A DNA stretch of 62,624 nucleotides from Hadesarchaea archaeon (GTDB lineage: Archaea > Hadarchaeota > Hadarchaeia > Hadarchaeales > Hadarchaeaceae). This document shows, piece by piece, positions 46,301 through 56,871 of the stretch. The notes beneath the pieces are model-generated. The model saw nothing but the letters and a program-made list of their open reading frames with translations. It was not told the origin of the DNA and ran no database searches. Position numbers and translations under genes: made by a program. The stretch is taken from assembly GCA_029259175.1 (NCBI GenBank), contig JAPDJH010000012.1, forward strand, positions 1 through 62,624, read 5' to 3'. Each line of letters begins with the position of its first letter. Position 1 is the stretch's first letter.

Positions 46301-49300
46301 TGTGCGTCGATTACGCTGGTCTCTACAAGAGCATGGGCGGAAGTGCTGGCCTGCCTGTGAGAAGGGTGACCATCGTGTTCCAGCGCGTGGACGCGGAGGG
46401 AAACGACAATGGAATGGACGCGCACGCGCTAGTGGAAGTCAACTGGACAGGTAGCGAATGGGTGCACGCCGATCCGACTTGGAACCGGTTCGACGACCCC
46501 GGGTGCTATGCCCGCTCCGCCTACCCGTGGAGCAGAGTCGTCTTTGCGTCTGCCTATTATGGTCTAAACGATAATTCAATCAGCAGGACCTCGTACTACA
46601 ACCAGTACTTCGAGGAGGCCTATCCCTACCTGCAGCACTCCCCGCCGCCCGCAGCGGTCGATCTCGGTTCGATTCCCGTAGGGACATCCCGGGATTCAAG
46701 CTCGGTCGACATAACCTACGCCCTGCTCGGCGAGAACGAGCTGGAGGCGACCTACGCAATCGTGTACCGCGACCCTGCCCAGATCCAATCCATCAACCAG
46801 TGGGTGAACAGCGAGAACTTCGACGAGGATGCGTTCGTACGGTTCATGACCGACAAAGCAGTCCAGATCTTGGGCGCGCAGGGAGTGAGCGTCGGCGAGC
46901 GCACGCTCGTTAAGGAGGAGGACGGGGCTCTGATTCTGGGCGGGCGCTGCAGGATCGTCGGCAATGTCGCCAGCCTCTCGTTTGATGTGCAGACGATCCC
47001 CGGGGCTCAGCCCATTACGGTTCGCCTGGGCGGGCCGGTGGAGCTGTCGATAGAATCCACTGCCGCACCCATCACCAAGTTCTCCGACAACTACGTGTGG
47101 TATGAGTGGAGCAATATCACGGCTCCCCAGAGCCAGACTTTCATAGCATCAGTGTGCACCTTGGCCGATTACTATCGAGCGTGGGGTAAGCCATGTCCCC
47201 CAATAAGCGAGCGGGCCAAGATGTACGAGAAGCTTGGCCTCGGCCCTGCCTCCTCCTACACCGGGACCGCGGTTCAGAACACTAGGCTACTAAACGTGTT
47301 GAAGGCCCTGCACATCGCTCCGGTGACGGCCAACGAAATCCAGGGAACCGTGTCGTACGAGTACGTGGATTACGTGGTTCAGCGCGGTGACACACTCTCG
47401 GGCATAGCCGCGAGGTACAACACCACGGTCTCCGATCTGATGGCCGCGAACCCCCAGATCAAAGACCCGAACCTGATCTACGTGGGACAAACTTTGAGGA
47501 TCCCCCGGATTGTTCCGGCTCCCGCCTCCGGGGATGAAGACGGATCCACTCCGTCGCCCCAGAGCAAGTTCGGGATTGGAGACACCGTCCGCACTACGGC
47601 CAACCTGAACGTCCGCAGGGGGCCGGGCACGGGCTACGATATCGTCGCGACAGTGCCGAAGGGAACCACGGGCACGGTCATCAAGGGTCCGCGCTTGGCA
47701 AAGGGCTATGTCTGGTGGAAGGTGAGCTATGCCAACGGTGTTGCCGGCTGGTCCGCTGGGAACTGGCTTGAGCGGTGGACCTCCCCGGCTCCCACTCCCG
47801 ACGACGACAGCGACGGTACGACTTCGACCGGGTTCGAGCTCGGAGAGAGAATCCGTACAAAGGGTGCTGTCGAGGTTTACCGGGGCCCCGGAGCTGGCCA
47901 CGAGGTGGTGAAGCGGCTCAGGAGCGGGACCACCGGGACGATCCTAGCCGGTCCGAGACCCGCCCAAGGGCACACCTGGTGGAAGGTGCACTACGATGAC
48001 GGGACGATTGGGTGGTCACGTGGGGACGAGCTCGAAGTGCTACCGCTGCGCACCGCCGTGGTGAGCCGGGTGATCGACGGTGACACCCTCGAACTCCGAG
48101 GTGGTGAGCGCGTGAGGCTGGCCGAAATAGACACTCCAGAACTGGATTCCTCCAGCCCGGCAGAGCGAAAACGCGCGCGTGAGGCGAAGCAGTTCGTCGA
48201 GGGGTTCTGCCTGGGTAGGGAAGTCAGGCTCGAGATGCGCGGCACCGGAGTATACGGGAGGTCCCTTGCCGTGGTCTACGTCAAGGTCAACGGCATCTGG
48301 GTGAACCTGAACAACGAGCTCCTGAACCGGGGCTACGCGGTCAAGTACGTCCCGAGGAAGTACGACGATGACCAGAGGCACTGGTGGAAGGACCAGAAAG
48401 GCTACACGCTGTGGCGGGATACCAAGCGCTTTGAGTGGTTGAAGAAGTACCGGTGCTCAAAGAGCGGTACTCTCAACGTCGCGGCTCTCGTAGGCGACCT
48501 GAAGCGGGCGGTTCGCGGGGCTGGCGCCCCCGAGGATCTCGTGTCCGCGATTGAGCAAACAGGTCTGGCGGGCAAGCGGTTCGCGGTCGTTGTCGGGATA
48601 AACAGCTACAAACACATCAACGGCCTCCAGTACGCGGTGAACGACGCCAAGGCGTGGCGTGACTACCTCCAAGCGCAGGGCTACCAGGTGACCTTGCTGA
48701 CGAACTCGCAGGCGACCGAGGCGCGCGTCAAGCGGGCGATAGCCGACGCGATTTCGCGCGCGGGCTCGGGCGGCACCATCGCGTTCGTGTTTTCGGGCCA
48801 TGGAGCGAAGTCGGAGGAGGTCGGGTTGCCTGCAGGCCACTCGGTGCTGTGCTGCTACGACTCCAGCAGGGGCACAAAGGGCAACCTCACCGACCTCGAG
48901 CTCCGCGACGCCTTCGCGGGCTTCACCGGCAAGCTCTTCCTGTTCCTGGACGCCTGTCGCTCTGGGGGAATGAACGAGGTCGTGAATAGCGAGAACCGCT
49001 ACATGACAACCACGTGCGGGGCGGACGGTTATGGTTACGACCAGCCCGTCTACAGGCACGGTGCGTGGACGTACTGGTACCTTGGGCGGGGTCTGAACGA
49101 GCGTGGCTTCACGAACGCAGAGAGTGTCTACGACTGGGCCTCAGCGCAATACCCGTACCGCGGCAACGACGCCCCGCGGGAGTTCGACGGCGATCCGGAC
49201 AGCCCCTTCGTGCTCGGCGAAAACAGGAGCGGAAGCCGGTTCCACAAGCAGGTCGGCCGCGAGGGCAGCACCGCGCGAGGGGGCTGGAGGCGCCCGACCC

Positions 49301-51315
49301 GGTACGACGATCTCATCAACTGGGCGATCGACCAGTTCGACGAATCGGGTTTGATACCCAAGGGCCGGACTTGGAACCGCAAGTCGTACGGCCCGTCGGG
49401 CGAGGGCGCGGCGAACGCGGGTGTAAGCGGGAAGGACTGGTACGTGGAGGTGGACGCGAGCTGCCGCTGGAACCTCGCCGAGATCTTCCACTCCAGCTCC
49501 TATGGGTGGAGCCAAAGCACCCACGAGTACTACGTGCACGACCGGGGTGAAGCATCGCTCGGGCCCAGCGTCCAGGGGAGTGCGAGTGTCGACGCTGGCT
49601 ACGGGCCGGTCGACGCAAATGTCACGGTTAAGGGTGAAGCCGGGGTGGGGGCGAAGGGAAGCTACGACGCGGAGGCGCGCGTCGGGCTGAGCGGCGTGAA
49701 GCTCAACCTAGGTGCCGATGCCCTCGCCGGAGCGTACGCTGAGGGCAAACTTGCGGGCACGATCAGCTTGGCAGATGCATTTGCCTTGCAGGGCTACATC
49801 CAGGGTAGGGGAACCGCGGGGGTTGGAGGAACTGCTGGTGTGGGTGTCAGCGTGGAGTGGAACAACGGGCTAACGATCTCCTACAGCTTCAAGGCTGGAG
49901 CGTCTCTGGGTCTGGGCGGCAGCATCTCCCACGGCAGCAAGCTTTATATTAATCCACCTGTGATCGTGAAGGCTGTTGAAAACACCGCGGCCGGAAGAGC
50001 TGTGAAAACCGCCGCAGCGGCCGTGAGCCGCACAGTGGAGCGTGTGGACAACCGCGCCGGGTCGGCAGTCACTTCCGCGATGACCCGCGTAGCGGGCGAG
50101 CCCTCCGAGGTCGAACGGCGCACCGTCAGGAACTCCGACGATATCCCGTGGTGGGAGCGGGAGGATCCCTACCGCTTCGACAGCAAACGTTCGAGAGCCT
50201 CGGTCGAAAAGAAGTGGAGCGCCCGAAGCAAGGGAAGCACAACCGTCGGTGGCTGGAAGCGCAGCACCTCTCACGACGATATAGTGAACTTCGTGATCGA
50301 TCGCTTCGACGACGCGGGCTACATCCCCTCCGTCCACGAGCACCAGCGCACGCAGTACGGCTGGCACAAAAACGGCTCCGCGTCGGCTGGTGCCGAAGGA
50401 AAGGACTGGCACGCGAAAGCAAACGCGAGCTACCGCGCAAACCTCGCCGAGACCTTCCACTCACGCTACGTCGGGTGGAGCCAGTCCACTCACTCTTACG
50501 TGGCCAGCGACCGCGGTGAGGTCTCGCTTGGGCCGCGCGTGCACGGAGATGTCAGCGCCAGCGCAGGCTACGGCTCCGTGGATGTGAACGTCACCGCCAC
50601 GGGCGAGGCGGGTGTCGGGATGAAGGCTGGATATGATGTCGGGGCCCGGGCCAGCCTGAGCGGGTTCTCGCTCAAGGCGGGCGTAGAGGGGCATGCCGGG
50701 GCCGACGTCGAGGGGAGCGTGGCCGGCACCGTCAGCCTAGGCGACGCGGTCGGTTACCAGTACTACGTCAACGCCAGCGGACAGGCCGGCATCGGGGGCA
50801 AGGTGGGAGTGGGTGCGGGCATCAGCTGGGACAACGGATTCACGATCTCGTACAACTTCAAAGTCGGGGCCACCCTCGGGCTGGGCGGCAGCATCTCGCA
50901 CGGCGGCAAGCTCTACATCAACCCACCCAAGGTGGTCGAGAAAGCAAAGAAGGTCAGGGACTGGGTCGACGAGAGAATAGGTGGAGCCATTGTGGATACG
51001 AACATCACGCTCCGCATGTCTTCCACCAGCGTGTCCGAGGGTCAGGAGGTGGTCTTCAGCGGGCGCGTGACCCGGAAGGACACGGGAGAAGGGGTCGCGG
51101 GGGCGAGGGTCGAGATATACGATGACGATGGGGCCGGAGATGACCTGATGGCTTTCGGGTTCACCGACGAAAACGGGCACTATTCGATCCGCTGGACAGC
51201 AAAGCGCATGGATCCGTGGCCCGGAGCTGGCGAGGTTGAGGTGTACGCGAGGACCGACGGCACGAGCGCGTTCGACGGGTCCAGGACCCCGGTCCACACG
51301 CTCAGCATAAATTAA
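43399..51315 (+). CDS. Giant secreted LysM/SH3b-transglutaminase-nuclease-caspase protein
   Basis: A 2,638-residue exported protein. A signal peptide (hydrophobic 14-33) precedes a Ser-rich linker (about 74-135). LysM1 is 141-185 and a TIG fold about 213-291; SH3b domains lie at 293-361 and 417-486. LysM2 (about 495-544), a third SH3b (552-628), a CARDB domain (637-757) and a second TIG (760-870) follow. A transglutaminase-like domain (about 875-1034) shows the triad Cys969-His1009-Asp1025. LysM3 (1325-1370) and SH3b (1389-1459, 1479-1547) lead to a staphylococcal-nuclease domain (1551-1688) with D1560, R1573, D1578, T1579, E1581 and R1621. A caspase-like domain (1726-1944) has His1801 (FSGHG) and Cys1853 (LDACRSGG). 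Two copies of a Gly-rich domain (about 1955-2187 and 2275-2510) and a C-terminal Ig/CNA-B-like domain (2535-2638) end it. There is no C-terminal membrane anchor. Probable role: secreted cell-wall-targeting or intercellular effector (inference). Confidence 0.92.
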   Translation: MPEHGGTPGVGRKTVAVAIVLAFLLSNLLVVVNATPVEARRSSKYSKYRGSSYRAKLSSIAAQIAAIRAKISAISAKIAAMSSSSSSSTSSLSSSSSSGSSLSGSSGVSVTSLSSSSHSVRSSGGSRAGSRASSSSSSLTYTVRRGDTLSEIAARYGTTVSALMKANPQIKNPNVIYAGQTLKIPRTSGSSSSAQSAAEPQPTLAAAPAVRSISHPLVRAGKFTITLKGDHIRDGASVLVYSSDGRLVDQMSVNEGSSQITYTGDLPLGSYTVKVRNPDGQVSNGVTLTVAKFIAGDTVKTTANLNTRAGAGIGYSVIRTMPKNATGTVIDGPVKANGYTWWKIRYSDGTEGWSAEPWLERNTTSGSSSTQTRKTNDQQTQTANDTAANDDRSQTINKSSQRSSTPQAAQQTTLKGKFNVNDTVRTTANLNVRAGAGIRYSALKTMAKGSTGTVLDGPRFADGYTWWKIRYSDGTTGWSAEPWLEEYTPLTPSGYVEYVVKSGDTLSGIAAKYGTTVSAIIAINPQITDPDRIYVGQVLKIPQSSPTPSTKFSVGDTVKVLPNIGLTVRTPPNWERIGVEPKGAIGTVIDGPLLGSYRGLTFWMWKIRWRDGTVGWSAEGDACEDYLTKVDTPTGGKPDLTVAGRVGAPSSGGVGDNISVTFTLQNQGDTASGPFRYKISLSTSAWGTTYELGTFSEDSLGAGALKQVTKSVTVPRVRAGYYYVTVYVDCDESVAESNERNNIGSTYSHRIRIYQASPAPVITSIDPTAVWEGGTFRLFIHGKNFAWDASAQNFRSGMTISVYGRDGQLVARLTPLDKRAIGVGLRNSRNVQNSSTLINCYGSNLPAGTYTVRVKNPDGKESNGVTLRVIPASQHMFTPPSNLLDYVNHTSCRTNRLNRMILHSAENRMITFTWNALRPKPASLRDAAERLVHYVHNYITYSSKNGKIVWENANWLSDYDVIEHRRGVCVDYAGLYKSMGGSAGLPVRRVTIVFQRVDAEGNDNGMDAHALVEVNWTGSEWVHADPTWNRFDDPGCYARSAYPWSRVVFASAYYGLNDNSISRTSYYNQYFEEAYPYLQHSPPPAAVDLGSIPVGTSRDSSSVDITYALLGENELEATYAIVYRDPAQIQSINQWVNSENFDEDAFVRFMTDKAVQILGAQGVSVGERTLVKEEDGALILGGRCRIVGNVASLSFDVQTIPGAQPITVRLGGPVELSIESTAAPITKFSDNYVWYEWSNITAPQSQTFIASVCTLADYYRAWGKPCPPISERAKMYEKLGLGPASSYTGTAVQNTRLLNVLKALHIAPVTANEIQGTVSYEYVDYVVQRGDTLSGIAARYNTTVSDLMAANPQIKDPNLIYVGQTLRIPRIVPAPASGDEDGSTPSPQSKFGIGDTVRTTANLNVRRGPGTGYDIVATVPKGTTGTVIKGPRLAKGYVWWKVSYANGVAGWSAGNWLERWTSPAPTPDDDSDGTTSTGFELGERIRTKGAVEVYRGPGAGHEVVKRLRSGTTGTILAGPRPAQGHTWWKVHYDDGTIGWSRGDELEVLPLRTAVVSRVIDGDTLELRGGERVRLAEIDTPELDSSSPAERKRAREAKQFVEGFCLGREVRLEMRGTGVYGRSLAVVYVKVNGIWVNLNNELLNRGYAVKYVPRKYDDDQRHWWKDQKGYTLWRDTKRFEWLKKYRCSKSGTLNVAALVGDLKRAVRGAGAPEDLVSAIEQTGLAGKRFAVVVGINSYKHINGLQYAVNDAKAWRDYLQAQGYQVTLLTNSQATEARVKRAIADAISRAGSGGTIAFVFSGHGAKSEEVGLPAGHSVLCCYDSSRGTKGNLTDLELRDAFAGFTGKLFLFLDACRSGGMNEVVNSENRYMTTTCGADGYGYDQPVYRHGAWTYWYLGRGLNERGFTNAESVYDWASAQYPYRGNDAPREFDGDPDSPFVLGENRSGSRFHKQVGREGSTARGGWRRPTRYDDLINWAIDQFDESGLIPKGRTWNRKSYGPSGEGAANAGVSGKDWYVEVDASCRWNLAEIFHSSSYGWSQSTHEYYVHDRGEASLGPSVQGSASVDAGYGPVDANVTVKGEAGVGAKGSYDAEARVGLSGVKLNLGADALAGAYAEGKLAGTISLADAFALQGYIQGRGTAGVGGTAGVGVSVEWNNGLTISYSFKAGASLGLGGSISHGSKLYINPPVIVKAVENTAAGRAVKTAAAAVSRTVERVDNRAGSAVTSAMTRVAGEPSEVERRTVRNSDDIPWWEREDPYRFDSKRSRASVEKKWSARSKGSTTVGGWKRSTSHDDIVNFVIDRFDDAGYIPSVHEHQRTQYGWHKNGSASAGAEGKDWHAKANASYRANLAETFHSRYVGWSQSTHSYVASDRGEVSLGPRVHGDVSASAGYGSVDVNVTATGEAGVGMKAGYDVGARASLSGFSLKAGVEGHAGADVEGSVAGTVSLGDAVGYQYYVNASGQAGIGGKVGVGAGISWDNGFTISYNFKVGATLGLGGSISHGGKLYINPPKVVEKAKKVRDWVDERIGGAIVDTNITLRMSSTSVSEGQEVVFSGRVTRKDTGEGVAGARVEIYDDDGAGDDLMAFGFTDENGHYSIRWTAKRMDPWPGAGEVEVYARTDGTSAFDGSRTPVHTLSIN
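49261..49959 (+). repeat. Twin glycine-rich domain, copy 1 (residues about 1955-2187)
   Basis: The copy begins with [20 protein letters not shown] and contains [38 protein letters not shown], a long Gly/Ala-rich stretch ([19 protein letters not shown]) and [18 protein letters not shown]. The order of motifs is the same as in copy 2, showing duplication. I know no family for it. Confidence 0.85.
50221..50928 (+). repeat. Twin glycine-rich domain, copy 2 (residues about 2275-2510)
   Basis: Motifs parallel copy 1: [58 protein letters not shown], the Gly/Ala-rich middle, and [18 protein letters not shown]. About 320 residues separate equivalent points, with a basic, Val/Lys-rich linker between the copies. 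Confidence 0.85.
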
Positions 51316-51338
51316 AACCAGCAATTTAGGGATTCCGT

Positions 51339-54300
51339 GTGTTTAGCTTATGGCTCAGAGCTGTCTCGGCGCCGATGGTGGTGCTGGCGCTTGTTATCAT
51401 GTTTGCAATCCCAGTTGCGAGTCACCACGAGATCTTTGTGGATGAAAACTTCACCAATCCGGACGTCGTGCTCGATAACGTCGAGATCACGGCAAGTGGC
51501 CTGCGGCTGCTGGTTGCATCGGAAAGCTGGGTTCAAGCTACCGAGACTGATTTTAAGCGGGGAAATTATGAAGATGTTGTGGTTTCTGATCTGGGCGTGA
51601 GGTTGGCGAAAATCGATAATGACCGATGGGTGGCCAAAGACAACGCGCCTTACAGCAGCGCCTATGGTATAGCCGCGGTCGGCGCCGGGCGCTACGTGTT
51701 CATCCTGCGAGGTTATTACTCCGGCGTCAAGGTTGGCATCGGGCGTTATGACACAGAAACCGGGAGCTGGGAAAGCTGGAGCGATCCTGCAATCGAGTGG
51801 CAGGAAAAGAAGCATTACTTCAAGAACGGTTGTGCGATGGCTTGGGACAACGGCGACTACATCTACGTGCTCGCCGGGGGCAGCTACAATGATGTGCCGA
51901 ACCCCTCGGATCCGACCAAGTACGAGCCGCGCTACGGGTTCTGGCGCTTTAGGGTTGATGACCCCTCCAGCTGGACACGCTTGGAGAACACCCCCTGGTG
52001 GCAGGGGCCCGGTGATTGCCTGACCTGGGTGAAAATCGGTGACGAGGAATACATATATGCGTGGCTTGGGACCACGAGCAGAGGCTGCAAAGCCGACCCG
52101 GGCTATGCCAAGTTCTACCGCTATCACATCACTCCCAACGCCCCCGACGGAATAGGAAAATGGGAAGTTACTCCCATCACTGAAATTGCGGAAAATGGAA
52201 TCCCCGAGTACCCGTACGGCGCGGACGATGGGGCGAACTTGGTCTGGACCGGGGGAGATTACATCTACTACATGCCGGGCGCCTACAACGAAAGCCTGTC
52301 AAGAGATGCGGAGTTCGCGTGGGGGCGCTTCGTGATCTCGGAGAACCGATGGGAGCGCCTGGCCGACATGCCCCTCAACGTGAACCCCGAAACGGAGGAA
52401 ACAGACGGCGTGGACGACGGGGGAAGTGCCGTTTGGGATGGAGGTAACTTCATCTACGTGCTGAAGGGCGGCGATGGCAGCGGCAGCGACCCAGCGGAAA
52501 ACTTCTACCGTTACAGCATCTCGGACGATAGCTGGGAAGTTCTAGCAAACGTTCCTGCTGGACCACACCGAAACAACGGCACGAGGCTCGGCTACGCGGG
52601 TAAGCGCGTGTACTACTGGCACGCAAACTCGAGCGGATTCTGGGCGTACGAGCCGCCATGCTACGAGAGGGATGGCTGGTTCGAGTCTGAAGTTTTTGAT
52701 GCTGGCGAAATTGTGACATGGCAGCAAGCAAGCTGGCAGGTAAGCTTGCCTGGTGGAGTTACTAGGGTAAAAAAATCGGTAAGCGCCGAACCTACCAGTC
52801 TGGTGAGCGGAGAGGACAGGCTGGGATCACTACCCACCAACATCGCGGACCATGTGGTTATCTCTGAGATCTATCCAAACGCCAAGGATGAGACGAATAG
52901 TGAATGGTTTGAACTCTACAACCCAACGAGCAGCCCAATCGACATGAGCGGGTGGAGCTTCGGAAGGATAACAAGCGCGGGCAACAAACACACCGATGGA
53001 ACTTTCCCAGAGGGCACAACAATTCCCGCCCACGGGTACTTCCTCGTCGGTGATAACACGCTGCTGGCCGACAACACCGCATGGCCTTCTCCAGACTACG
53101 TTGAATCCCTGACCATCGCAAACTCAGATGGCTGTTACTTCGTCGAGAACTCGGACGGCTACGTCGATAAAGTCGCGTGGGGGAGCAACACCTACGGTGA
53201 AGGGAATCCGTTCCCAACCAATCCGGGCGAAGGCAAGAGCCTTGAGCGAAAATCGTCCGCGACTCACGACGAAACCGAGGGCAATGGCTACGACACAGAT
53301 AGCAACACGAGTGATTTTTACATCAGAAGCTCGCCCCAGCCCCAAAACTCCTCGAGCCCAACCGAGGCGCCCTTGGTCCAAGCATCAAATTATTTGGAAA
53401 CTTGGAGCCGTGATGGAGTATTCGAGGAGATAGAGGAGGGGGCCACCCGGGTACCCGAAACCAGCGGGTTCCACGAGGGAGGCACGGTGGTGGAGGAAGG
53501 CACCGTTTCTTCAGGCTCACCGGCCAACCTAGACGCCAATGATCAGGTGTACTTCGAAGTAGACGCAGCTTTTGCTGAGGGGAGAGCAAGAACTGAAACT
53601 CTCCACGAAGCGGGCACCACGGTTGAAAACGGAAGCGAGGTGAGCGGAACCTCGACGGCAAACTTGGATGCAGACGATGGGGTTTATTATGAGGTCGACG
53701 CAGGCTCCTCCCCCGGGGGAGAGGGGAGCAACCTGATTCAGAACCCTGGCTTTGAAACCGGAGATCTCACGCACTGGACTGAGCTCGGCACCTCGGGCAA
53801 ACACGTAGTCACTAATGAGCGGGCGGCTTCGGGGACCTACTCATGCAAGTTCGTGGACCTGACGACGAGCTACAGCGGGAGGCGAATCGTGGCGGACAAC
53901 GTGGCGGTTACCCCGGGCAAGGATTACCGGTTCGGGGCCCGGTTCTACATTCCCCAAGTTGGAGGAGGCTCGATAGAGAACTATAAAGTAAGATGCTGGA
54001 TTGAGTGGTACTGCGAGAATGGGGATCTAGCGGGTCGGTACCAGCCATGGGGCAGGGTTCTCTCAGCTTTCAACGCGTGGGAGGCCCAGGAGTGGACAGA
54101 CACGGCTCCCGAGGGGGCCGCGAAGGCTGCGGTTTTCGTCGACGCGAAGAGGGCCAGCGGGTCACCCCAGGATAACGTTTACATTGACGACGTAAAGCTC
54201 GCCGAGATCACAAGCGTTTACTCCATCGACCTGCGTCACGACTCCGAGCAGGTGACGGTTGACCAAACAAGCGTGGACAACATCTCCGTAAAGCTCAACT

Positions 54301-56060
54301 TCAAGTCGAGTGCTAGCGCGCTTTACACTTGGCAGATCTACGACTGGACCAATTCAAGCTGGCTGACTTTGCGATCGGGCACGGTCGGAACCACCGAGGT
54401 CAGCTGGGAAAATACCATCACCACAAACCCCGCCAACTACATCAGCGACGGCGCGCAGAACATCCGCGTGCGCCTGTACACAAGCGGAGAGTCTAGCGCC
54501 CACCGTGTGCAGATAGACTTGTTGGAGTACAGGGTGAACTACACGTCGGCAGGCACCTACTCGTTGGAGATGCGGCACGATTCGGCCCCAGTGTCCTATG
54601 AGGGAGCACTTGAAGAAATCCGAGTCACGGTAAACTTCAAGTCCGAGAACACCGCCACCTATCACTTTGAGATCTACAACTTCGACTCGGGCCAGTGGGA
54701 GCCTGGTCAATCGGGTTTGGTTGGGGCGAGCGAGGTCACCTGGACGATAACCAGAACGAGCAACCCGGCCAACTACATCTCGCCCGACGAGAACATCCGC
54801 GTGAGGCTTCGAACCTCCAACGAGTCCTCGGCGCACCGCTCCCAGGTCGACTACCTAGAGTTCCGGGTGCTCTCAAGCCTCACCAGGTACCGCCTGCGAT
54901 GGGAGCACCGCCTAACCGATGTGGAGGATACCTTGCAGGACTGTGTAATCAAAATTTGTGGGTACAACGCAACCGGCGACGAGAACGTAAGCGTCAGCGT
55001 TTGGAATTCGAGCACGAACGGCTGGGAAACCATCGGGATGCTGCCTTCTACCCCGGGCGAGCTCACACACTCTCTCCAGAACATCAGCGATTATCTGGTG
55101 GGTAACAACGTCTCGATCAAGTTTGAAGACGAGAACGCCGACACCTCCCCGACGAGAATTCGCATCGATTACGTTGCGCTCGAGGCGCAGAAGCCTTACT
55201 CGACGGTAGTTCGGGTGAAGGTGAGAAGCAGCTCGGATAACGTGGTGTGGCCGGATTGGGCAAGCGTTCCGTATATTTCTCCGGGCTCCCCCCTGCCCTA
55301 CGAGAGCCGCTATCTCCAGTACCGCGTCGAACTCTTGACTGAAGACAACACGGTAACCCCCGCCTTTGACGAGTTCACCGCCACCTATGCTCAAGCGACG
55401 AAGGCGAGCACCGGCACCTTCACGAGCCAGCCCCTCGAGCTCGGTTATGTTGAGAGCTGGGGCACGCTCAGCTGGAGTGGAGACGTGCCTGAAAACACCT
55501 CTATCTCGTTCGCCACCAGAAGCTCGGTGGATGGCTCGGTGTGGTCGGACTGGCAGGAGCTTGACTCGGGAACCATACAGAGCCCAACCTATGGTCGCAG
55601 ATACCTGCAGGTTCGCGCCACTTTCCACGGCGTGGGCACAGCTACGCCCACTCTTCACTATTATAGCATAGCATACACACCGGATCGAACGCCACCTGTG
55701 ATAACCCTAAGCGAGCCGAGCGAAAACTTCGTGACAAGTTCTCGATATATCACTTTGAAGGGACAGTTGGAGGATGCCAACCCGATAACTCTGGAAGTTA
55801 ATGGAAAGTCTATATCTCTGGACCCAGGTAGTTTTGAGGTGTGTGTAGAACTCAGCCCGGGTCATAACACTATTCGCGTAACCGCCTTGGATGCGGCGGG
55901 CAACCAAAGCGAGATCACCCTTTCTGGCACCTACTCGCCGCCTGCAGGGTGGATTAAGTGGGCTTTGGTCGCAGCAGTTGTTGGAGCAGTGGCTGCAGTC
56001 GTGGTGTTGTTCGTTACGCACAAAGGCATAGTAAGCACAATTCGCGCGAGCCCTAGTTAA
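51339..56060 (+). CDS. Membrane-anchored kelch / lamin-tail / jelly-roll surface protein
   Basis: The 1,573-residue protein begins with a GTG start and signal peptide (VVLALVIMFAIPVAS). Kelch-like repeats (about 92-441) carry DNGDYIYVLAGG, GDEEYIYAWLG, GGNFIYVLKGG. A lamin-tail domain follows (502-621: VVISEIYPNAKDETNSEWFE). Then a Gly/Glu-rich stretch with a repeated ENGSEVSGTSTANLDADD motif (about 715-790), a CBM4-like jelly roll (798-955: LIQNPGFETGDLTHW), two or three related beta repeats (958-1072, 1070-1181, 1181-1284: YSIDLRHDSEQV, YSLEMRHDSAPV), an Ig-like domain (1449-1533) and a C-terminal membrane span (about 1541-1560). It would stand on the outer surface, anchored at the C-terminus. 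It is a paralogue of the protein at 1-2812 and starts 23 bases after the giant effector, so it is likely co-transcribed. Confidence 0.9.
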   Translation: MFSLWLRAVSAPMVVLALVIMFAIPVASHHEIFVDENFTNPDVVLDNVEITASGLRLLVASESWVQATETDFKRGNYEDVVVSDLGVRLAKIDNDRWVAKDNAPYSSAYGIAAVGAGRYVFILRGYYSGVKVGIGRYDTETGSWESWSDPAIEWQEKKHYFKNGCAMAWDNGDYIYVLAGGSYNDVPNPSDPTKYEPRYGFWRFRVDDPSSWTRLENTPWWQGPGDCLTWVKIGDEEYIYAWLGTTSRGCKADPGYAKFYRYHITPNAPDGIGKWEVTPITEIAENGIPEYPYGADDGANLVWTGGDYIYYMPGAYNESLSRDAEFAWGRFVISENRWERLADMPLNVNPETEETDGVDDGGSAVWDGGNFIYVLKGGDGSGSDPAENFYRYSISDDSWEVLANVPAGPHRNNGTRLGYAGKRVYYWHANSSGFWAYEPPCYERDGWFESEVFDAGEIVTWQQASWQVSLPGGVTRVKKSVSAEPTSLVSGEDRLGSLPTNIADHVVISEIYPNAKDETNSEWFELYNPTSSPIDMSGWSFGRITSAGNKHTDGTFPEGTTIPAHGYFLVGDNTLLADNTAWPSPDYVESLTIANSDGCYFVENSDGYVDKVAWGSNTYGEGNPFPTNPGEGKSLERKSSATHDETEGNGYDTDSNTSDFYIRSSPQPQNSSSPTEAPLVQASNYLETWSRDGVFEEIEEGATRVPETSGFHEGGTVVEEGTVSSGSPANLDANDQVYFEVDAAFAEGRARTETLHEAGTTVENGSEVSGTSTANLDADDGVYYEVDAGSSPGGEGSNLIQNPGFETGDLTHWTELGTSGKHVVTNERAASGTYSCKFVDLTTSYSGRRIVADNVAVTPGKDYRFGARFYIPQVGGGSIENYKVRCWIEWYCENGDLAGRYQPWGRVLSAFNAWEAQEWTDTAPEGAAKAAVFVDAKRASGSPQDNVYIDDVKLAEITSVYSIDLRHDSEQVTVDQTSVDNISVKLNFKSSASALYTWQIYDWTNSSWLTLRSGTVGTTEVSWENTITTNPANYISDGAQNIRVRLYTSGESSAHRVQIDLLEYRVNYTSAGTYSLEMRHDSAPVSYEGALEEIRVTVNFKSENTATYHFEIYNFDSGQWEPGQSGLVGASEVTWTITRTSNPANYISPDENIRVRLRTSNESSAHRSQVDYLEFRVLSSLTRYRLRWEHRLTDVEDTLQDCVIKICGYNATGDENVSVSVWNSSTNGWETIGMLPSTPGELTHSLQNISDYLVGNNVSIKFEDENADTSPTRIRIDYVALEAQKPYSTVVRVKVRSSSDNVVWPDWASVPYISPGSPLPYESRYLQYRVELLTEDNTVTPAFDEFTATYAQATKASTGTFTSQPLELGYVESWGTLSWSGDVPENTSISFATRSSVDGSVWSDWQELDSGTIQSPTYGRRYLQVRATFHGVGTATPTLHYYSIAYTPDRTPPVITLSEPSENFVTSSRYITLKGQLEDANPITLEVNGKSISLDPGSFEVCVELSPGHNTIRVTALDAAGNQSEITLSGTYSPPAGWIKWALVAAVVGAVAAVVVLFVTHKGIVSTIRASPS

Positions 56061-56449
56061 TAACCCGTGGTGCGGTATCAAGATAGAGGATGGGAAAGGC
56101 AACGGTGATCTACCGTACAGCGACATTTGCCGTTTTGCTCGTCTCCCCCAAGCGAGGCTACTCACCTTCGGGGAGGGGGAAATCCGAAGCGAAACTTTTC
56201 CCAAGCCAAAGCAGCCAGCAACTATCGAGTCAGGGTGACGATTCACCGCTTCGACCCAAGAAAATGGGCATACGTTATAACCGCGCTAGATTCAGTTTCC
56301 GAATGAAAGTCGGTAACCGTGTTAGAAAACACTGCTTGATTTTAAGCCTTGCGGCAGAGGCTTCCGCAGCGTCCGCCATCGGCAGCCTGTGGAGGATCTT
56401 TCTCGATGAGTTTTTATGGGTCAAAATGAATCCTAGTAGGGGTAACGGT
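56061..56449. other. Intergenic region with a possible coding remnant
   Basis: No complete gene is seen here. Two plus-strand fragments look protein-like: GIKIEDGKGNGDLPYSDI (from 56075) and, in another frame, SNYRVRVTIHRFDPRKWAYV ending at a stop at 56306. They may be the remains of a small frameshifted gene. The GAGTTTTTATGG patch at 56408-56420 is a likely promoter for the MazG-like gene. Confidence 0.35.
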
Positions 56450-56740
56450 ATGCTGAAAAATGCTCAGAAGGCTGTGAGGAAAATCTCCGGCGATTATCAC
56501 AAGAAGTGGGTCACAACTTCGACGTTCTTTCACAGCCTGATAACCGAACAGCTCGGCCAGGTGGCGCACTCTTACATTCACGGCGGACGCTATGCGAAGG
56601 ACCTTGAGGTTGATATCGCAGACGTGATCCTCTGCTGCCTGGCTTACCTGAACTGGCTCGACAAGGACGCGTCCGCGGCGTTCGAAAAGTCCCTTCGAAA
56701 GCACAGGCAGGTTCTGGAGGGGTTGAAGCGTAGGAAGTAG
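56450..56740 (+). CDS. MazG-like nucleotide pyrophosphohydrolase-type protein, degenerate motif
   Basis: The 96-residue protein is all-helical and fits the MazG/all-alpha NTP-pyrophosphatase pattern: LITEQLGQVAHSYIHGGR, DLEVDIADVILCCLAYLNWL. The usual metal motif is EExxE...ExxD; here the first part is weakened (EQLGQ), the second (EVDIAD) kept, so activity may be reduced. ATG 56450 has a TAGGGGT site and is preferred; ATG 56426 and the open frame to 56090 are alternatives. Confidence 0.5.
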   Translation: MLKNAQKAVRKISGDYHKKWVTTSTFFHSLITEQLGQVAHSYIHGGRYAKDLEVDIADVILCCLAYLNWLDKDASAAFEKSLRKHRQVLEGLKRRK

Positions 56741-56871
56741 TGAGAGTGAGAACGGGAATGTTGGTTACCACTTTGCGCTTCTCCAAATACTCAACCACAG
56801 GGGCGAGCCACGAGCGGCCGGCCGGGGGTGGTTTGGTGAGAGCAGCGCGGCGGTACGGACAGGACGCCTAC

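Noticed and set aside
48457..49059. 200-aa minus-strand frame opposite the caspase domain
   Set aside because: Shadow frame in a G/C-rich gene; the plus strand carries intact catalytic motifs.
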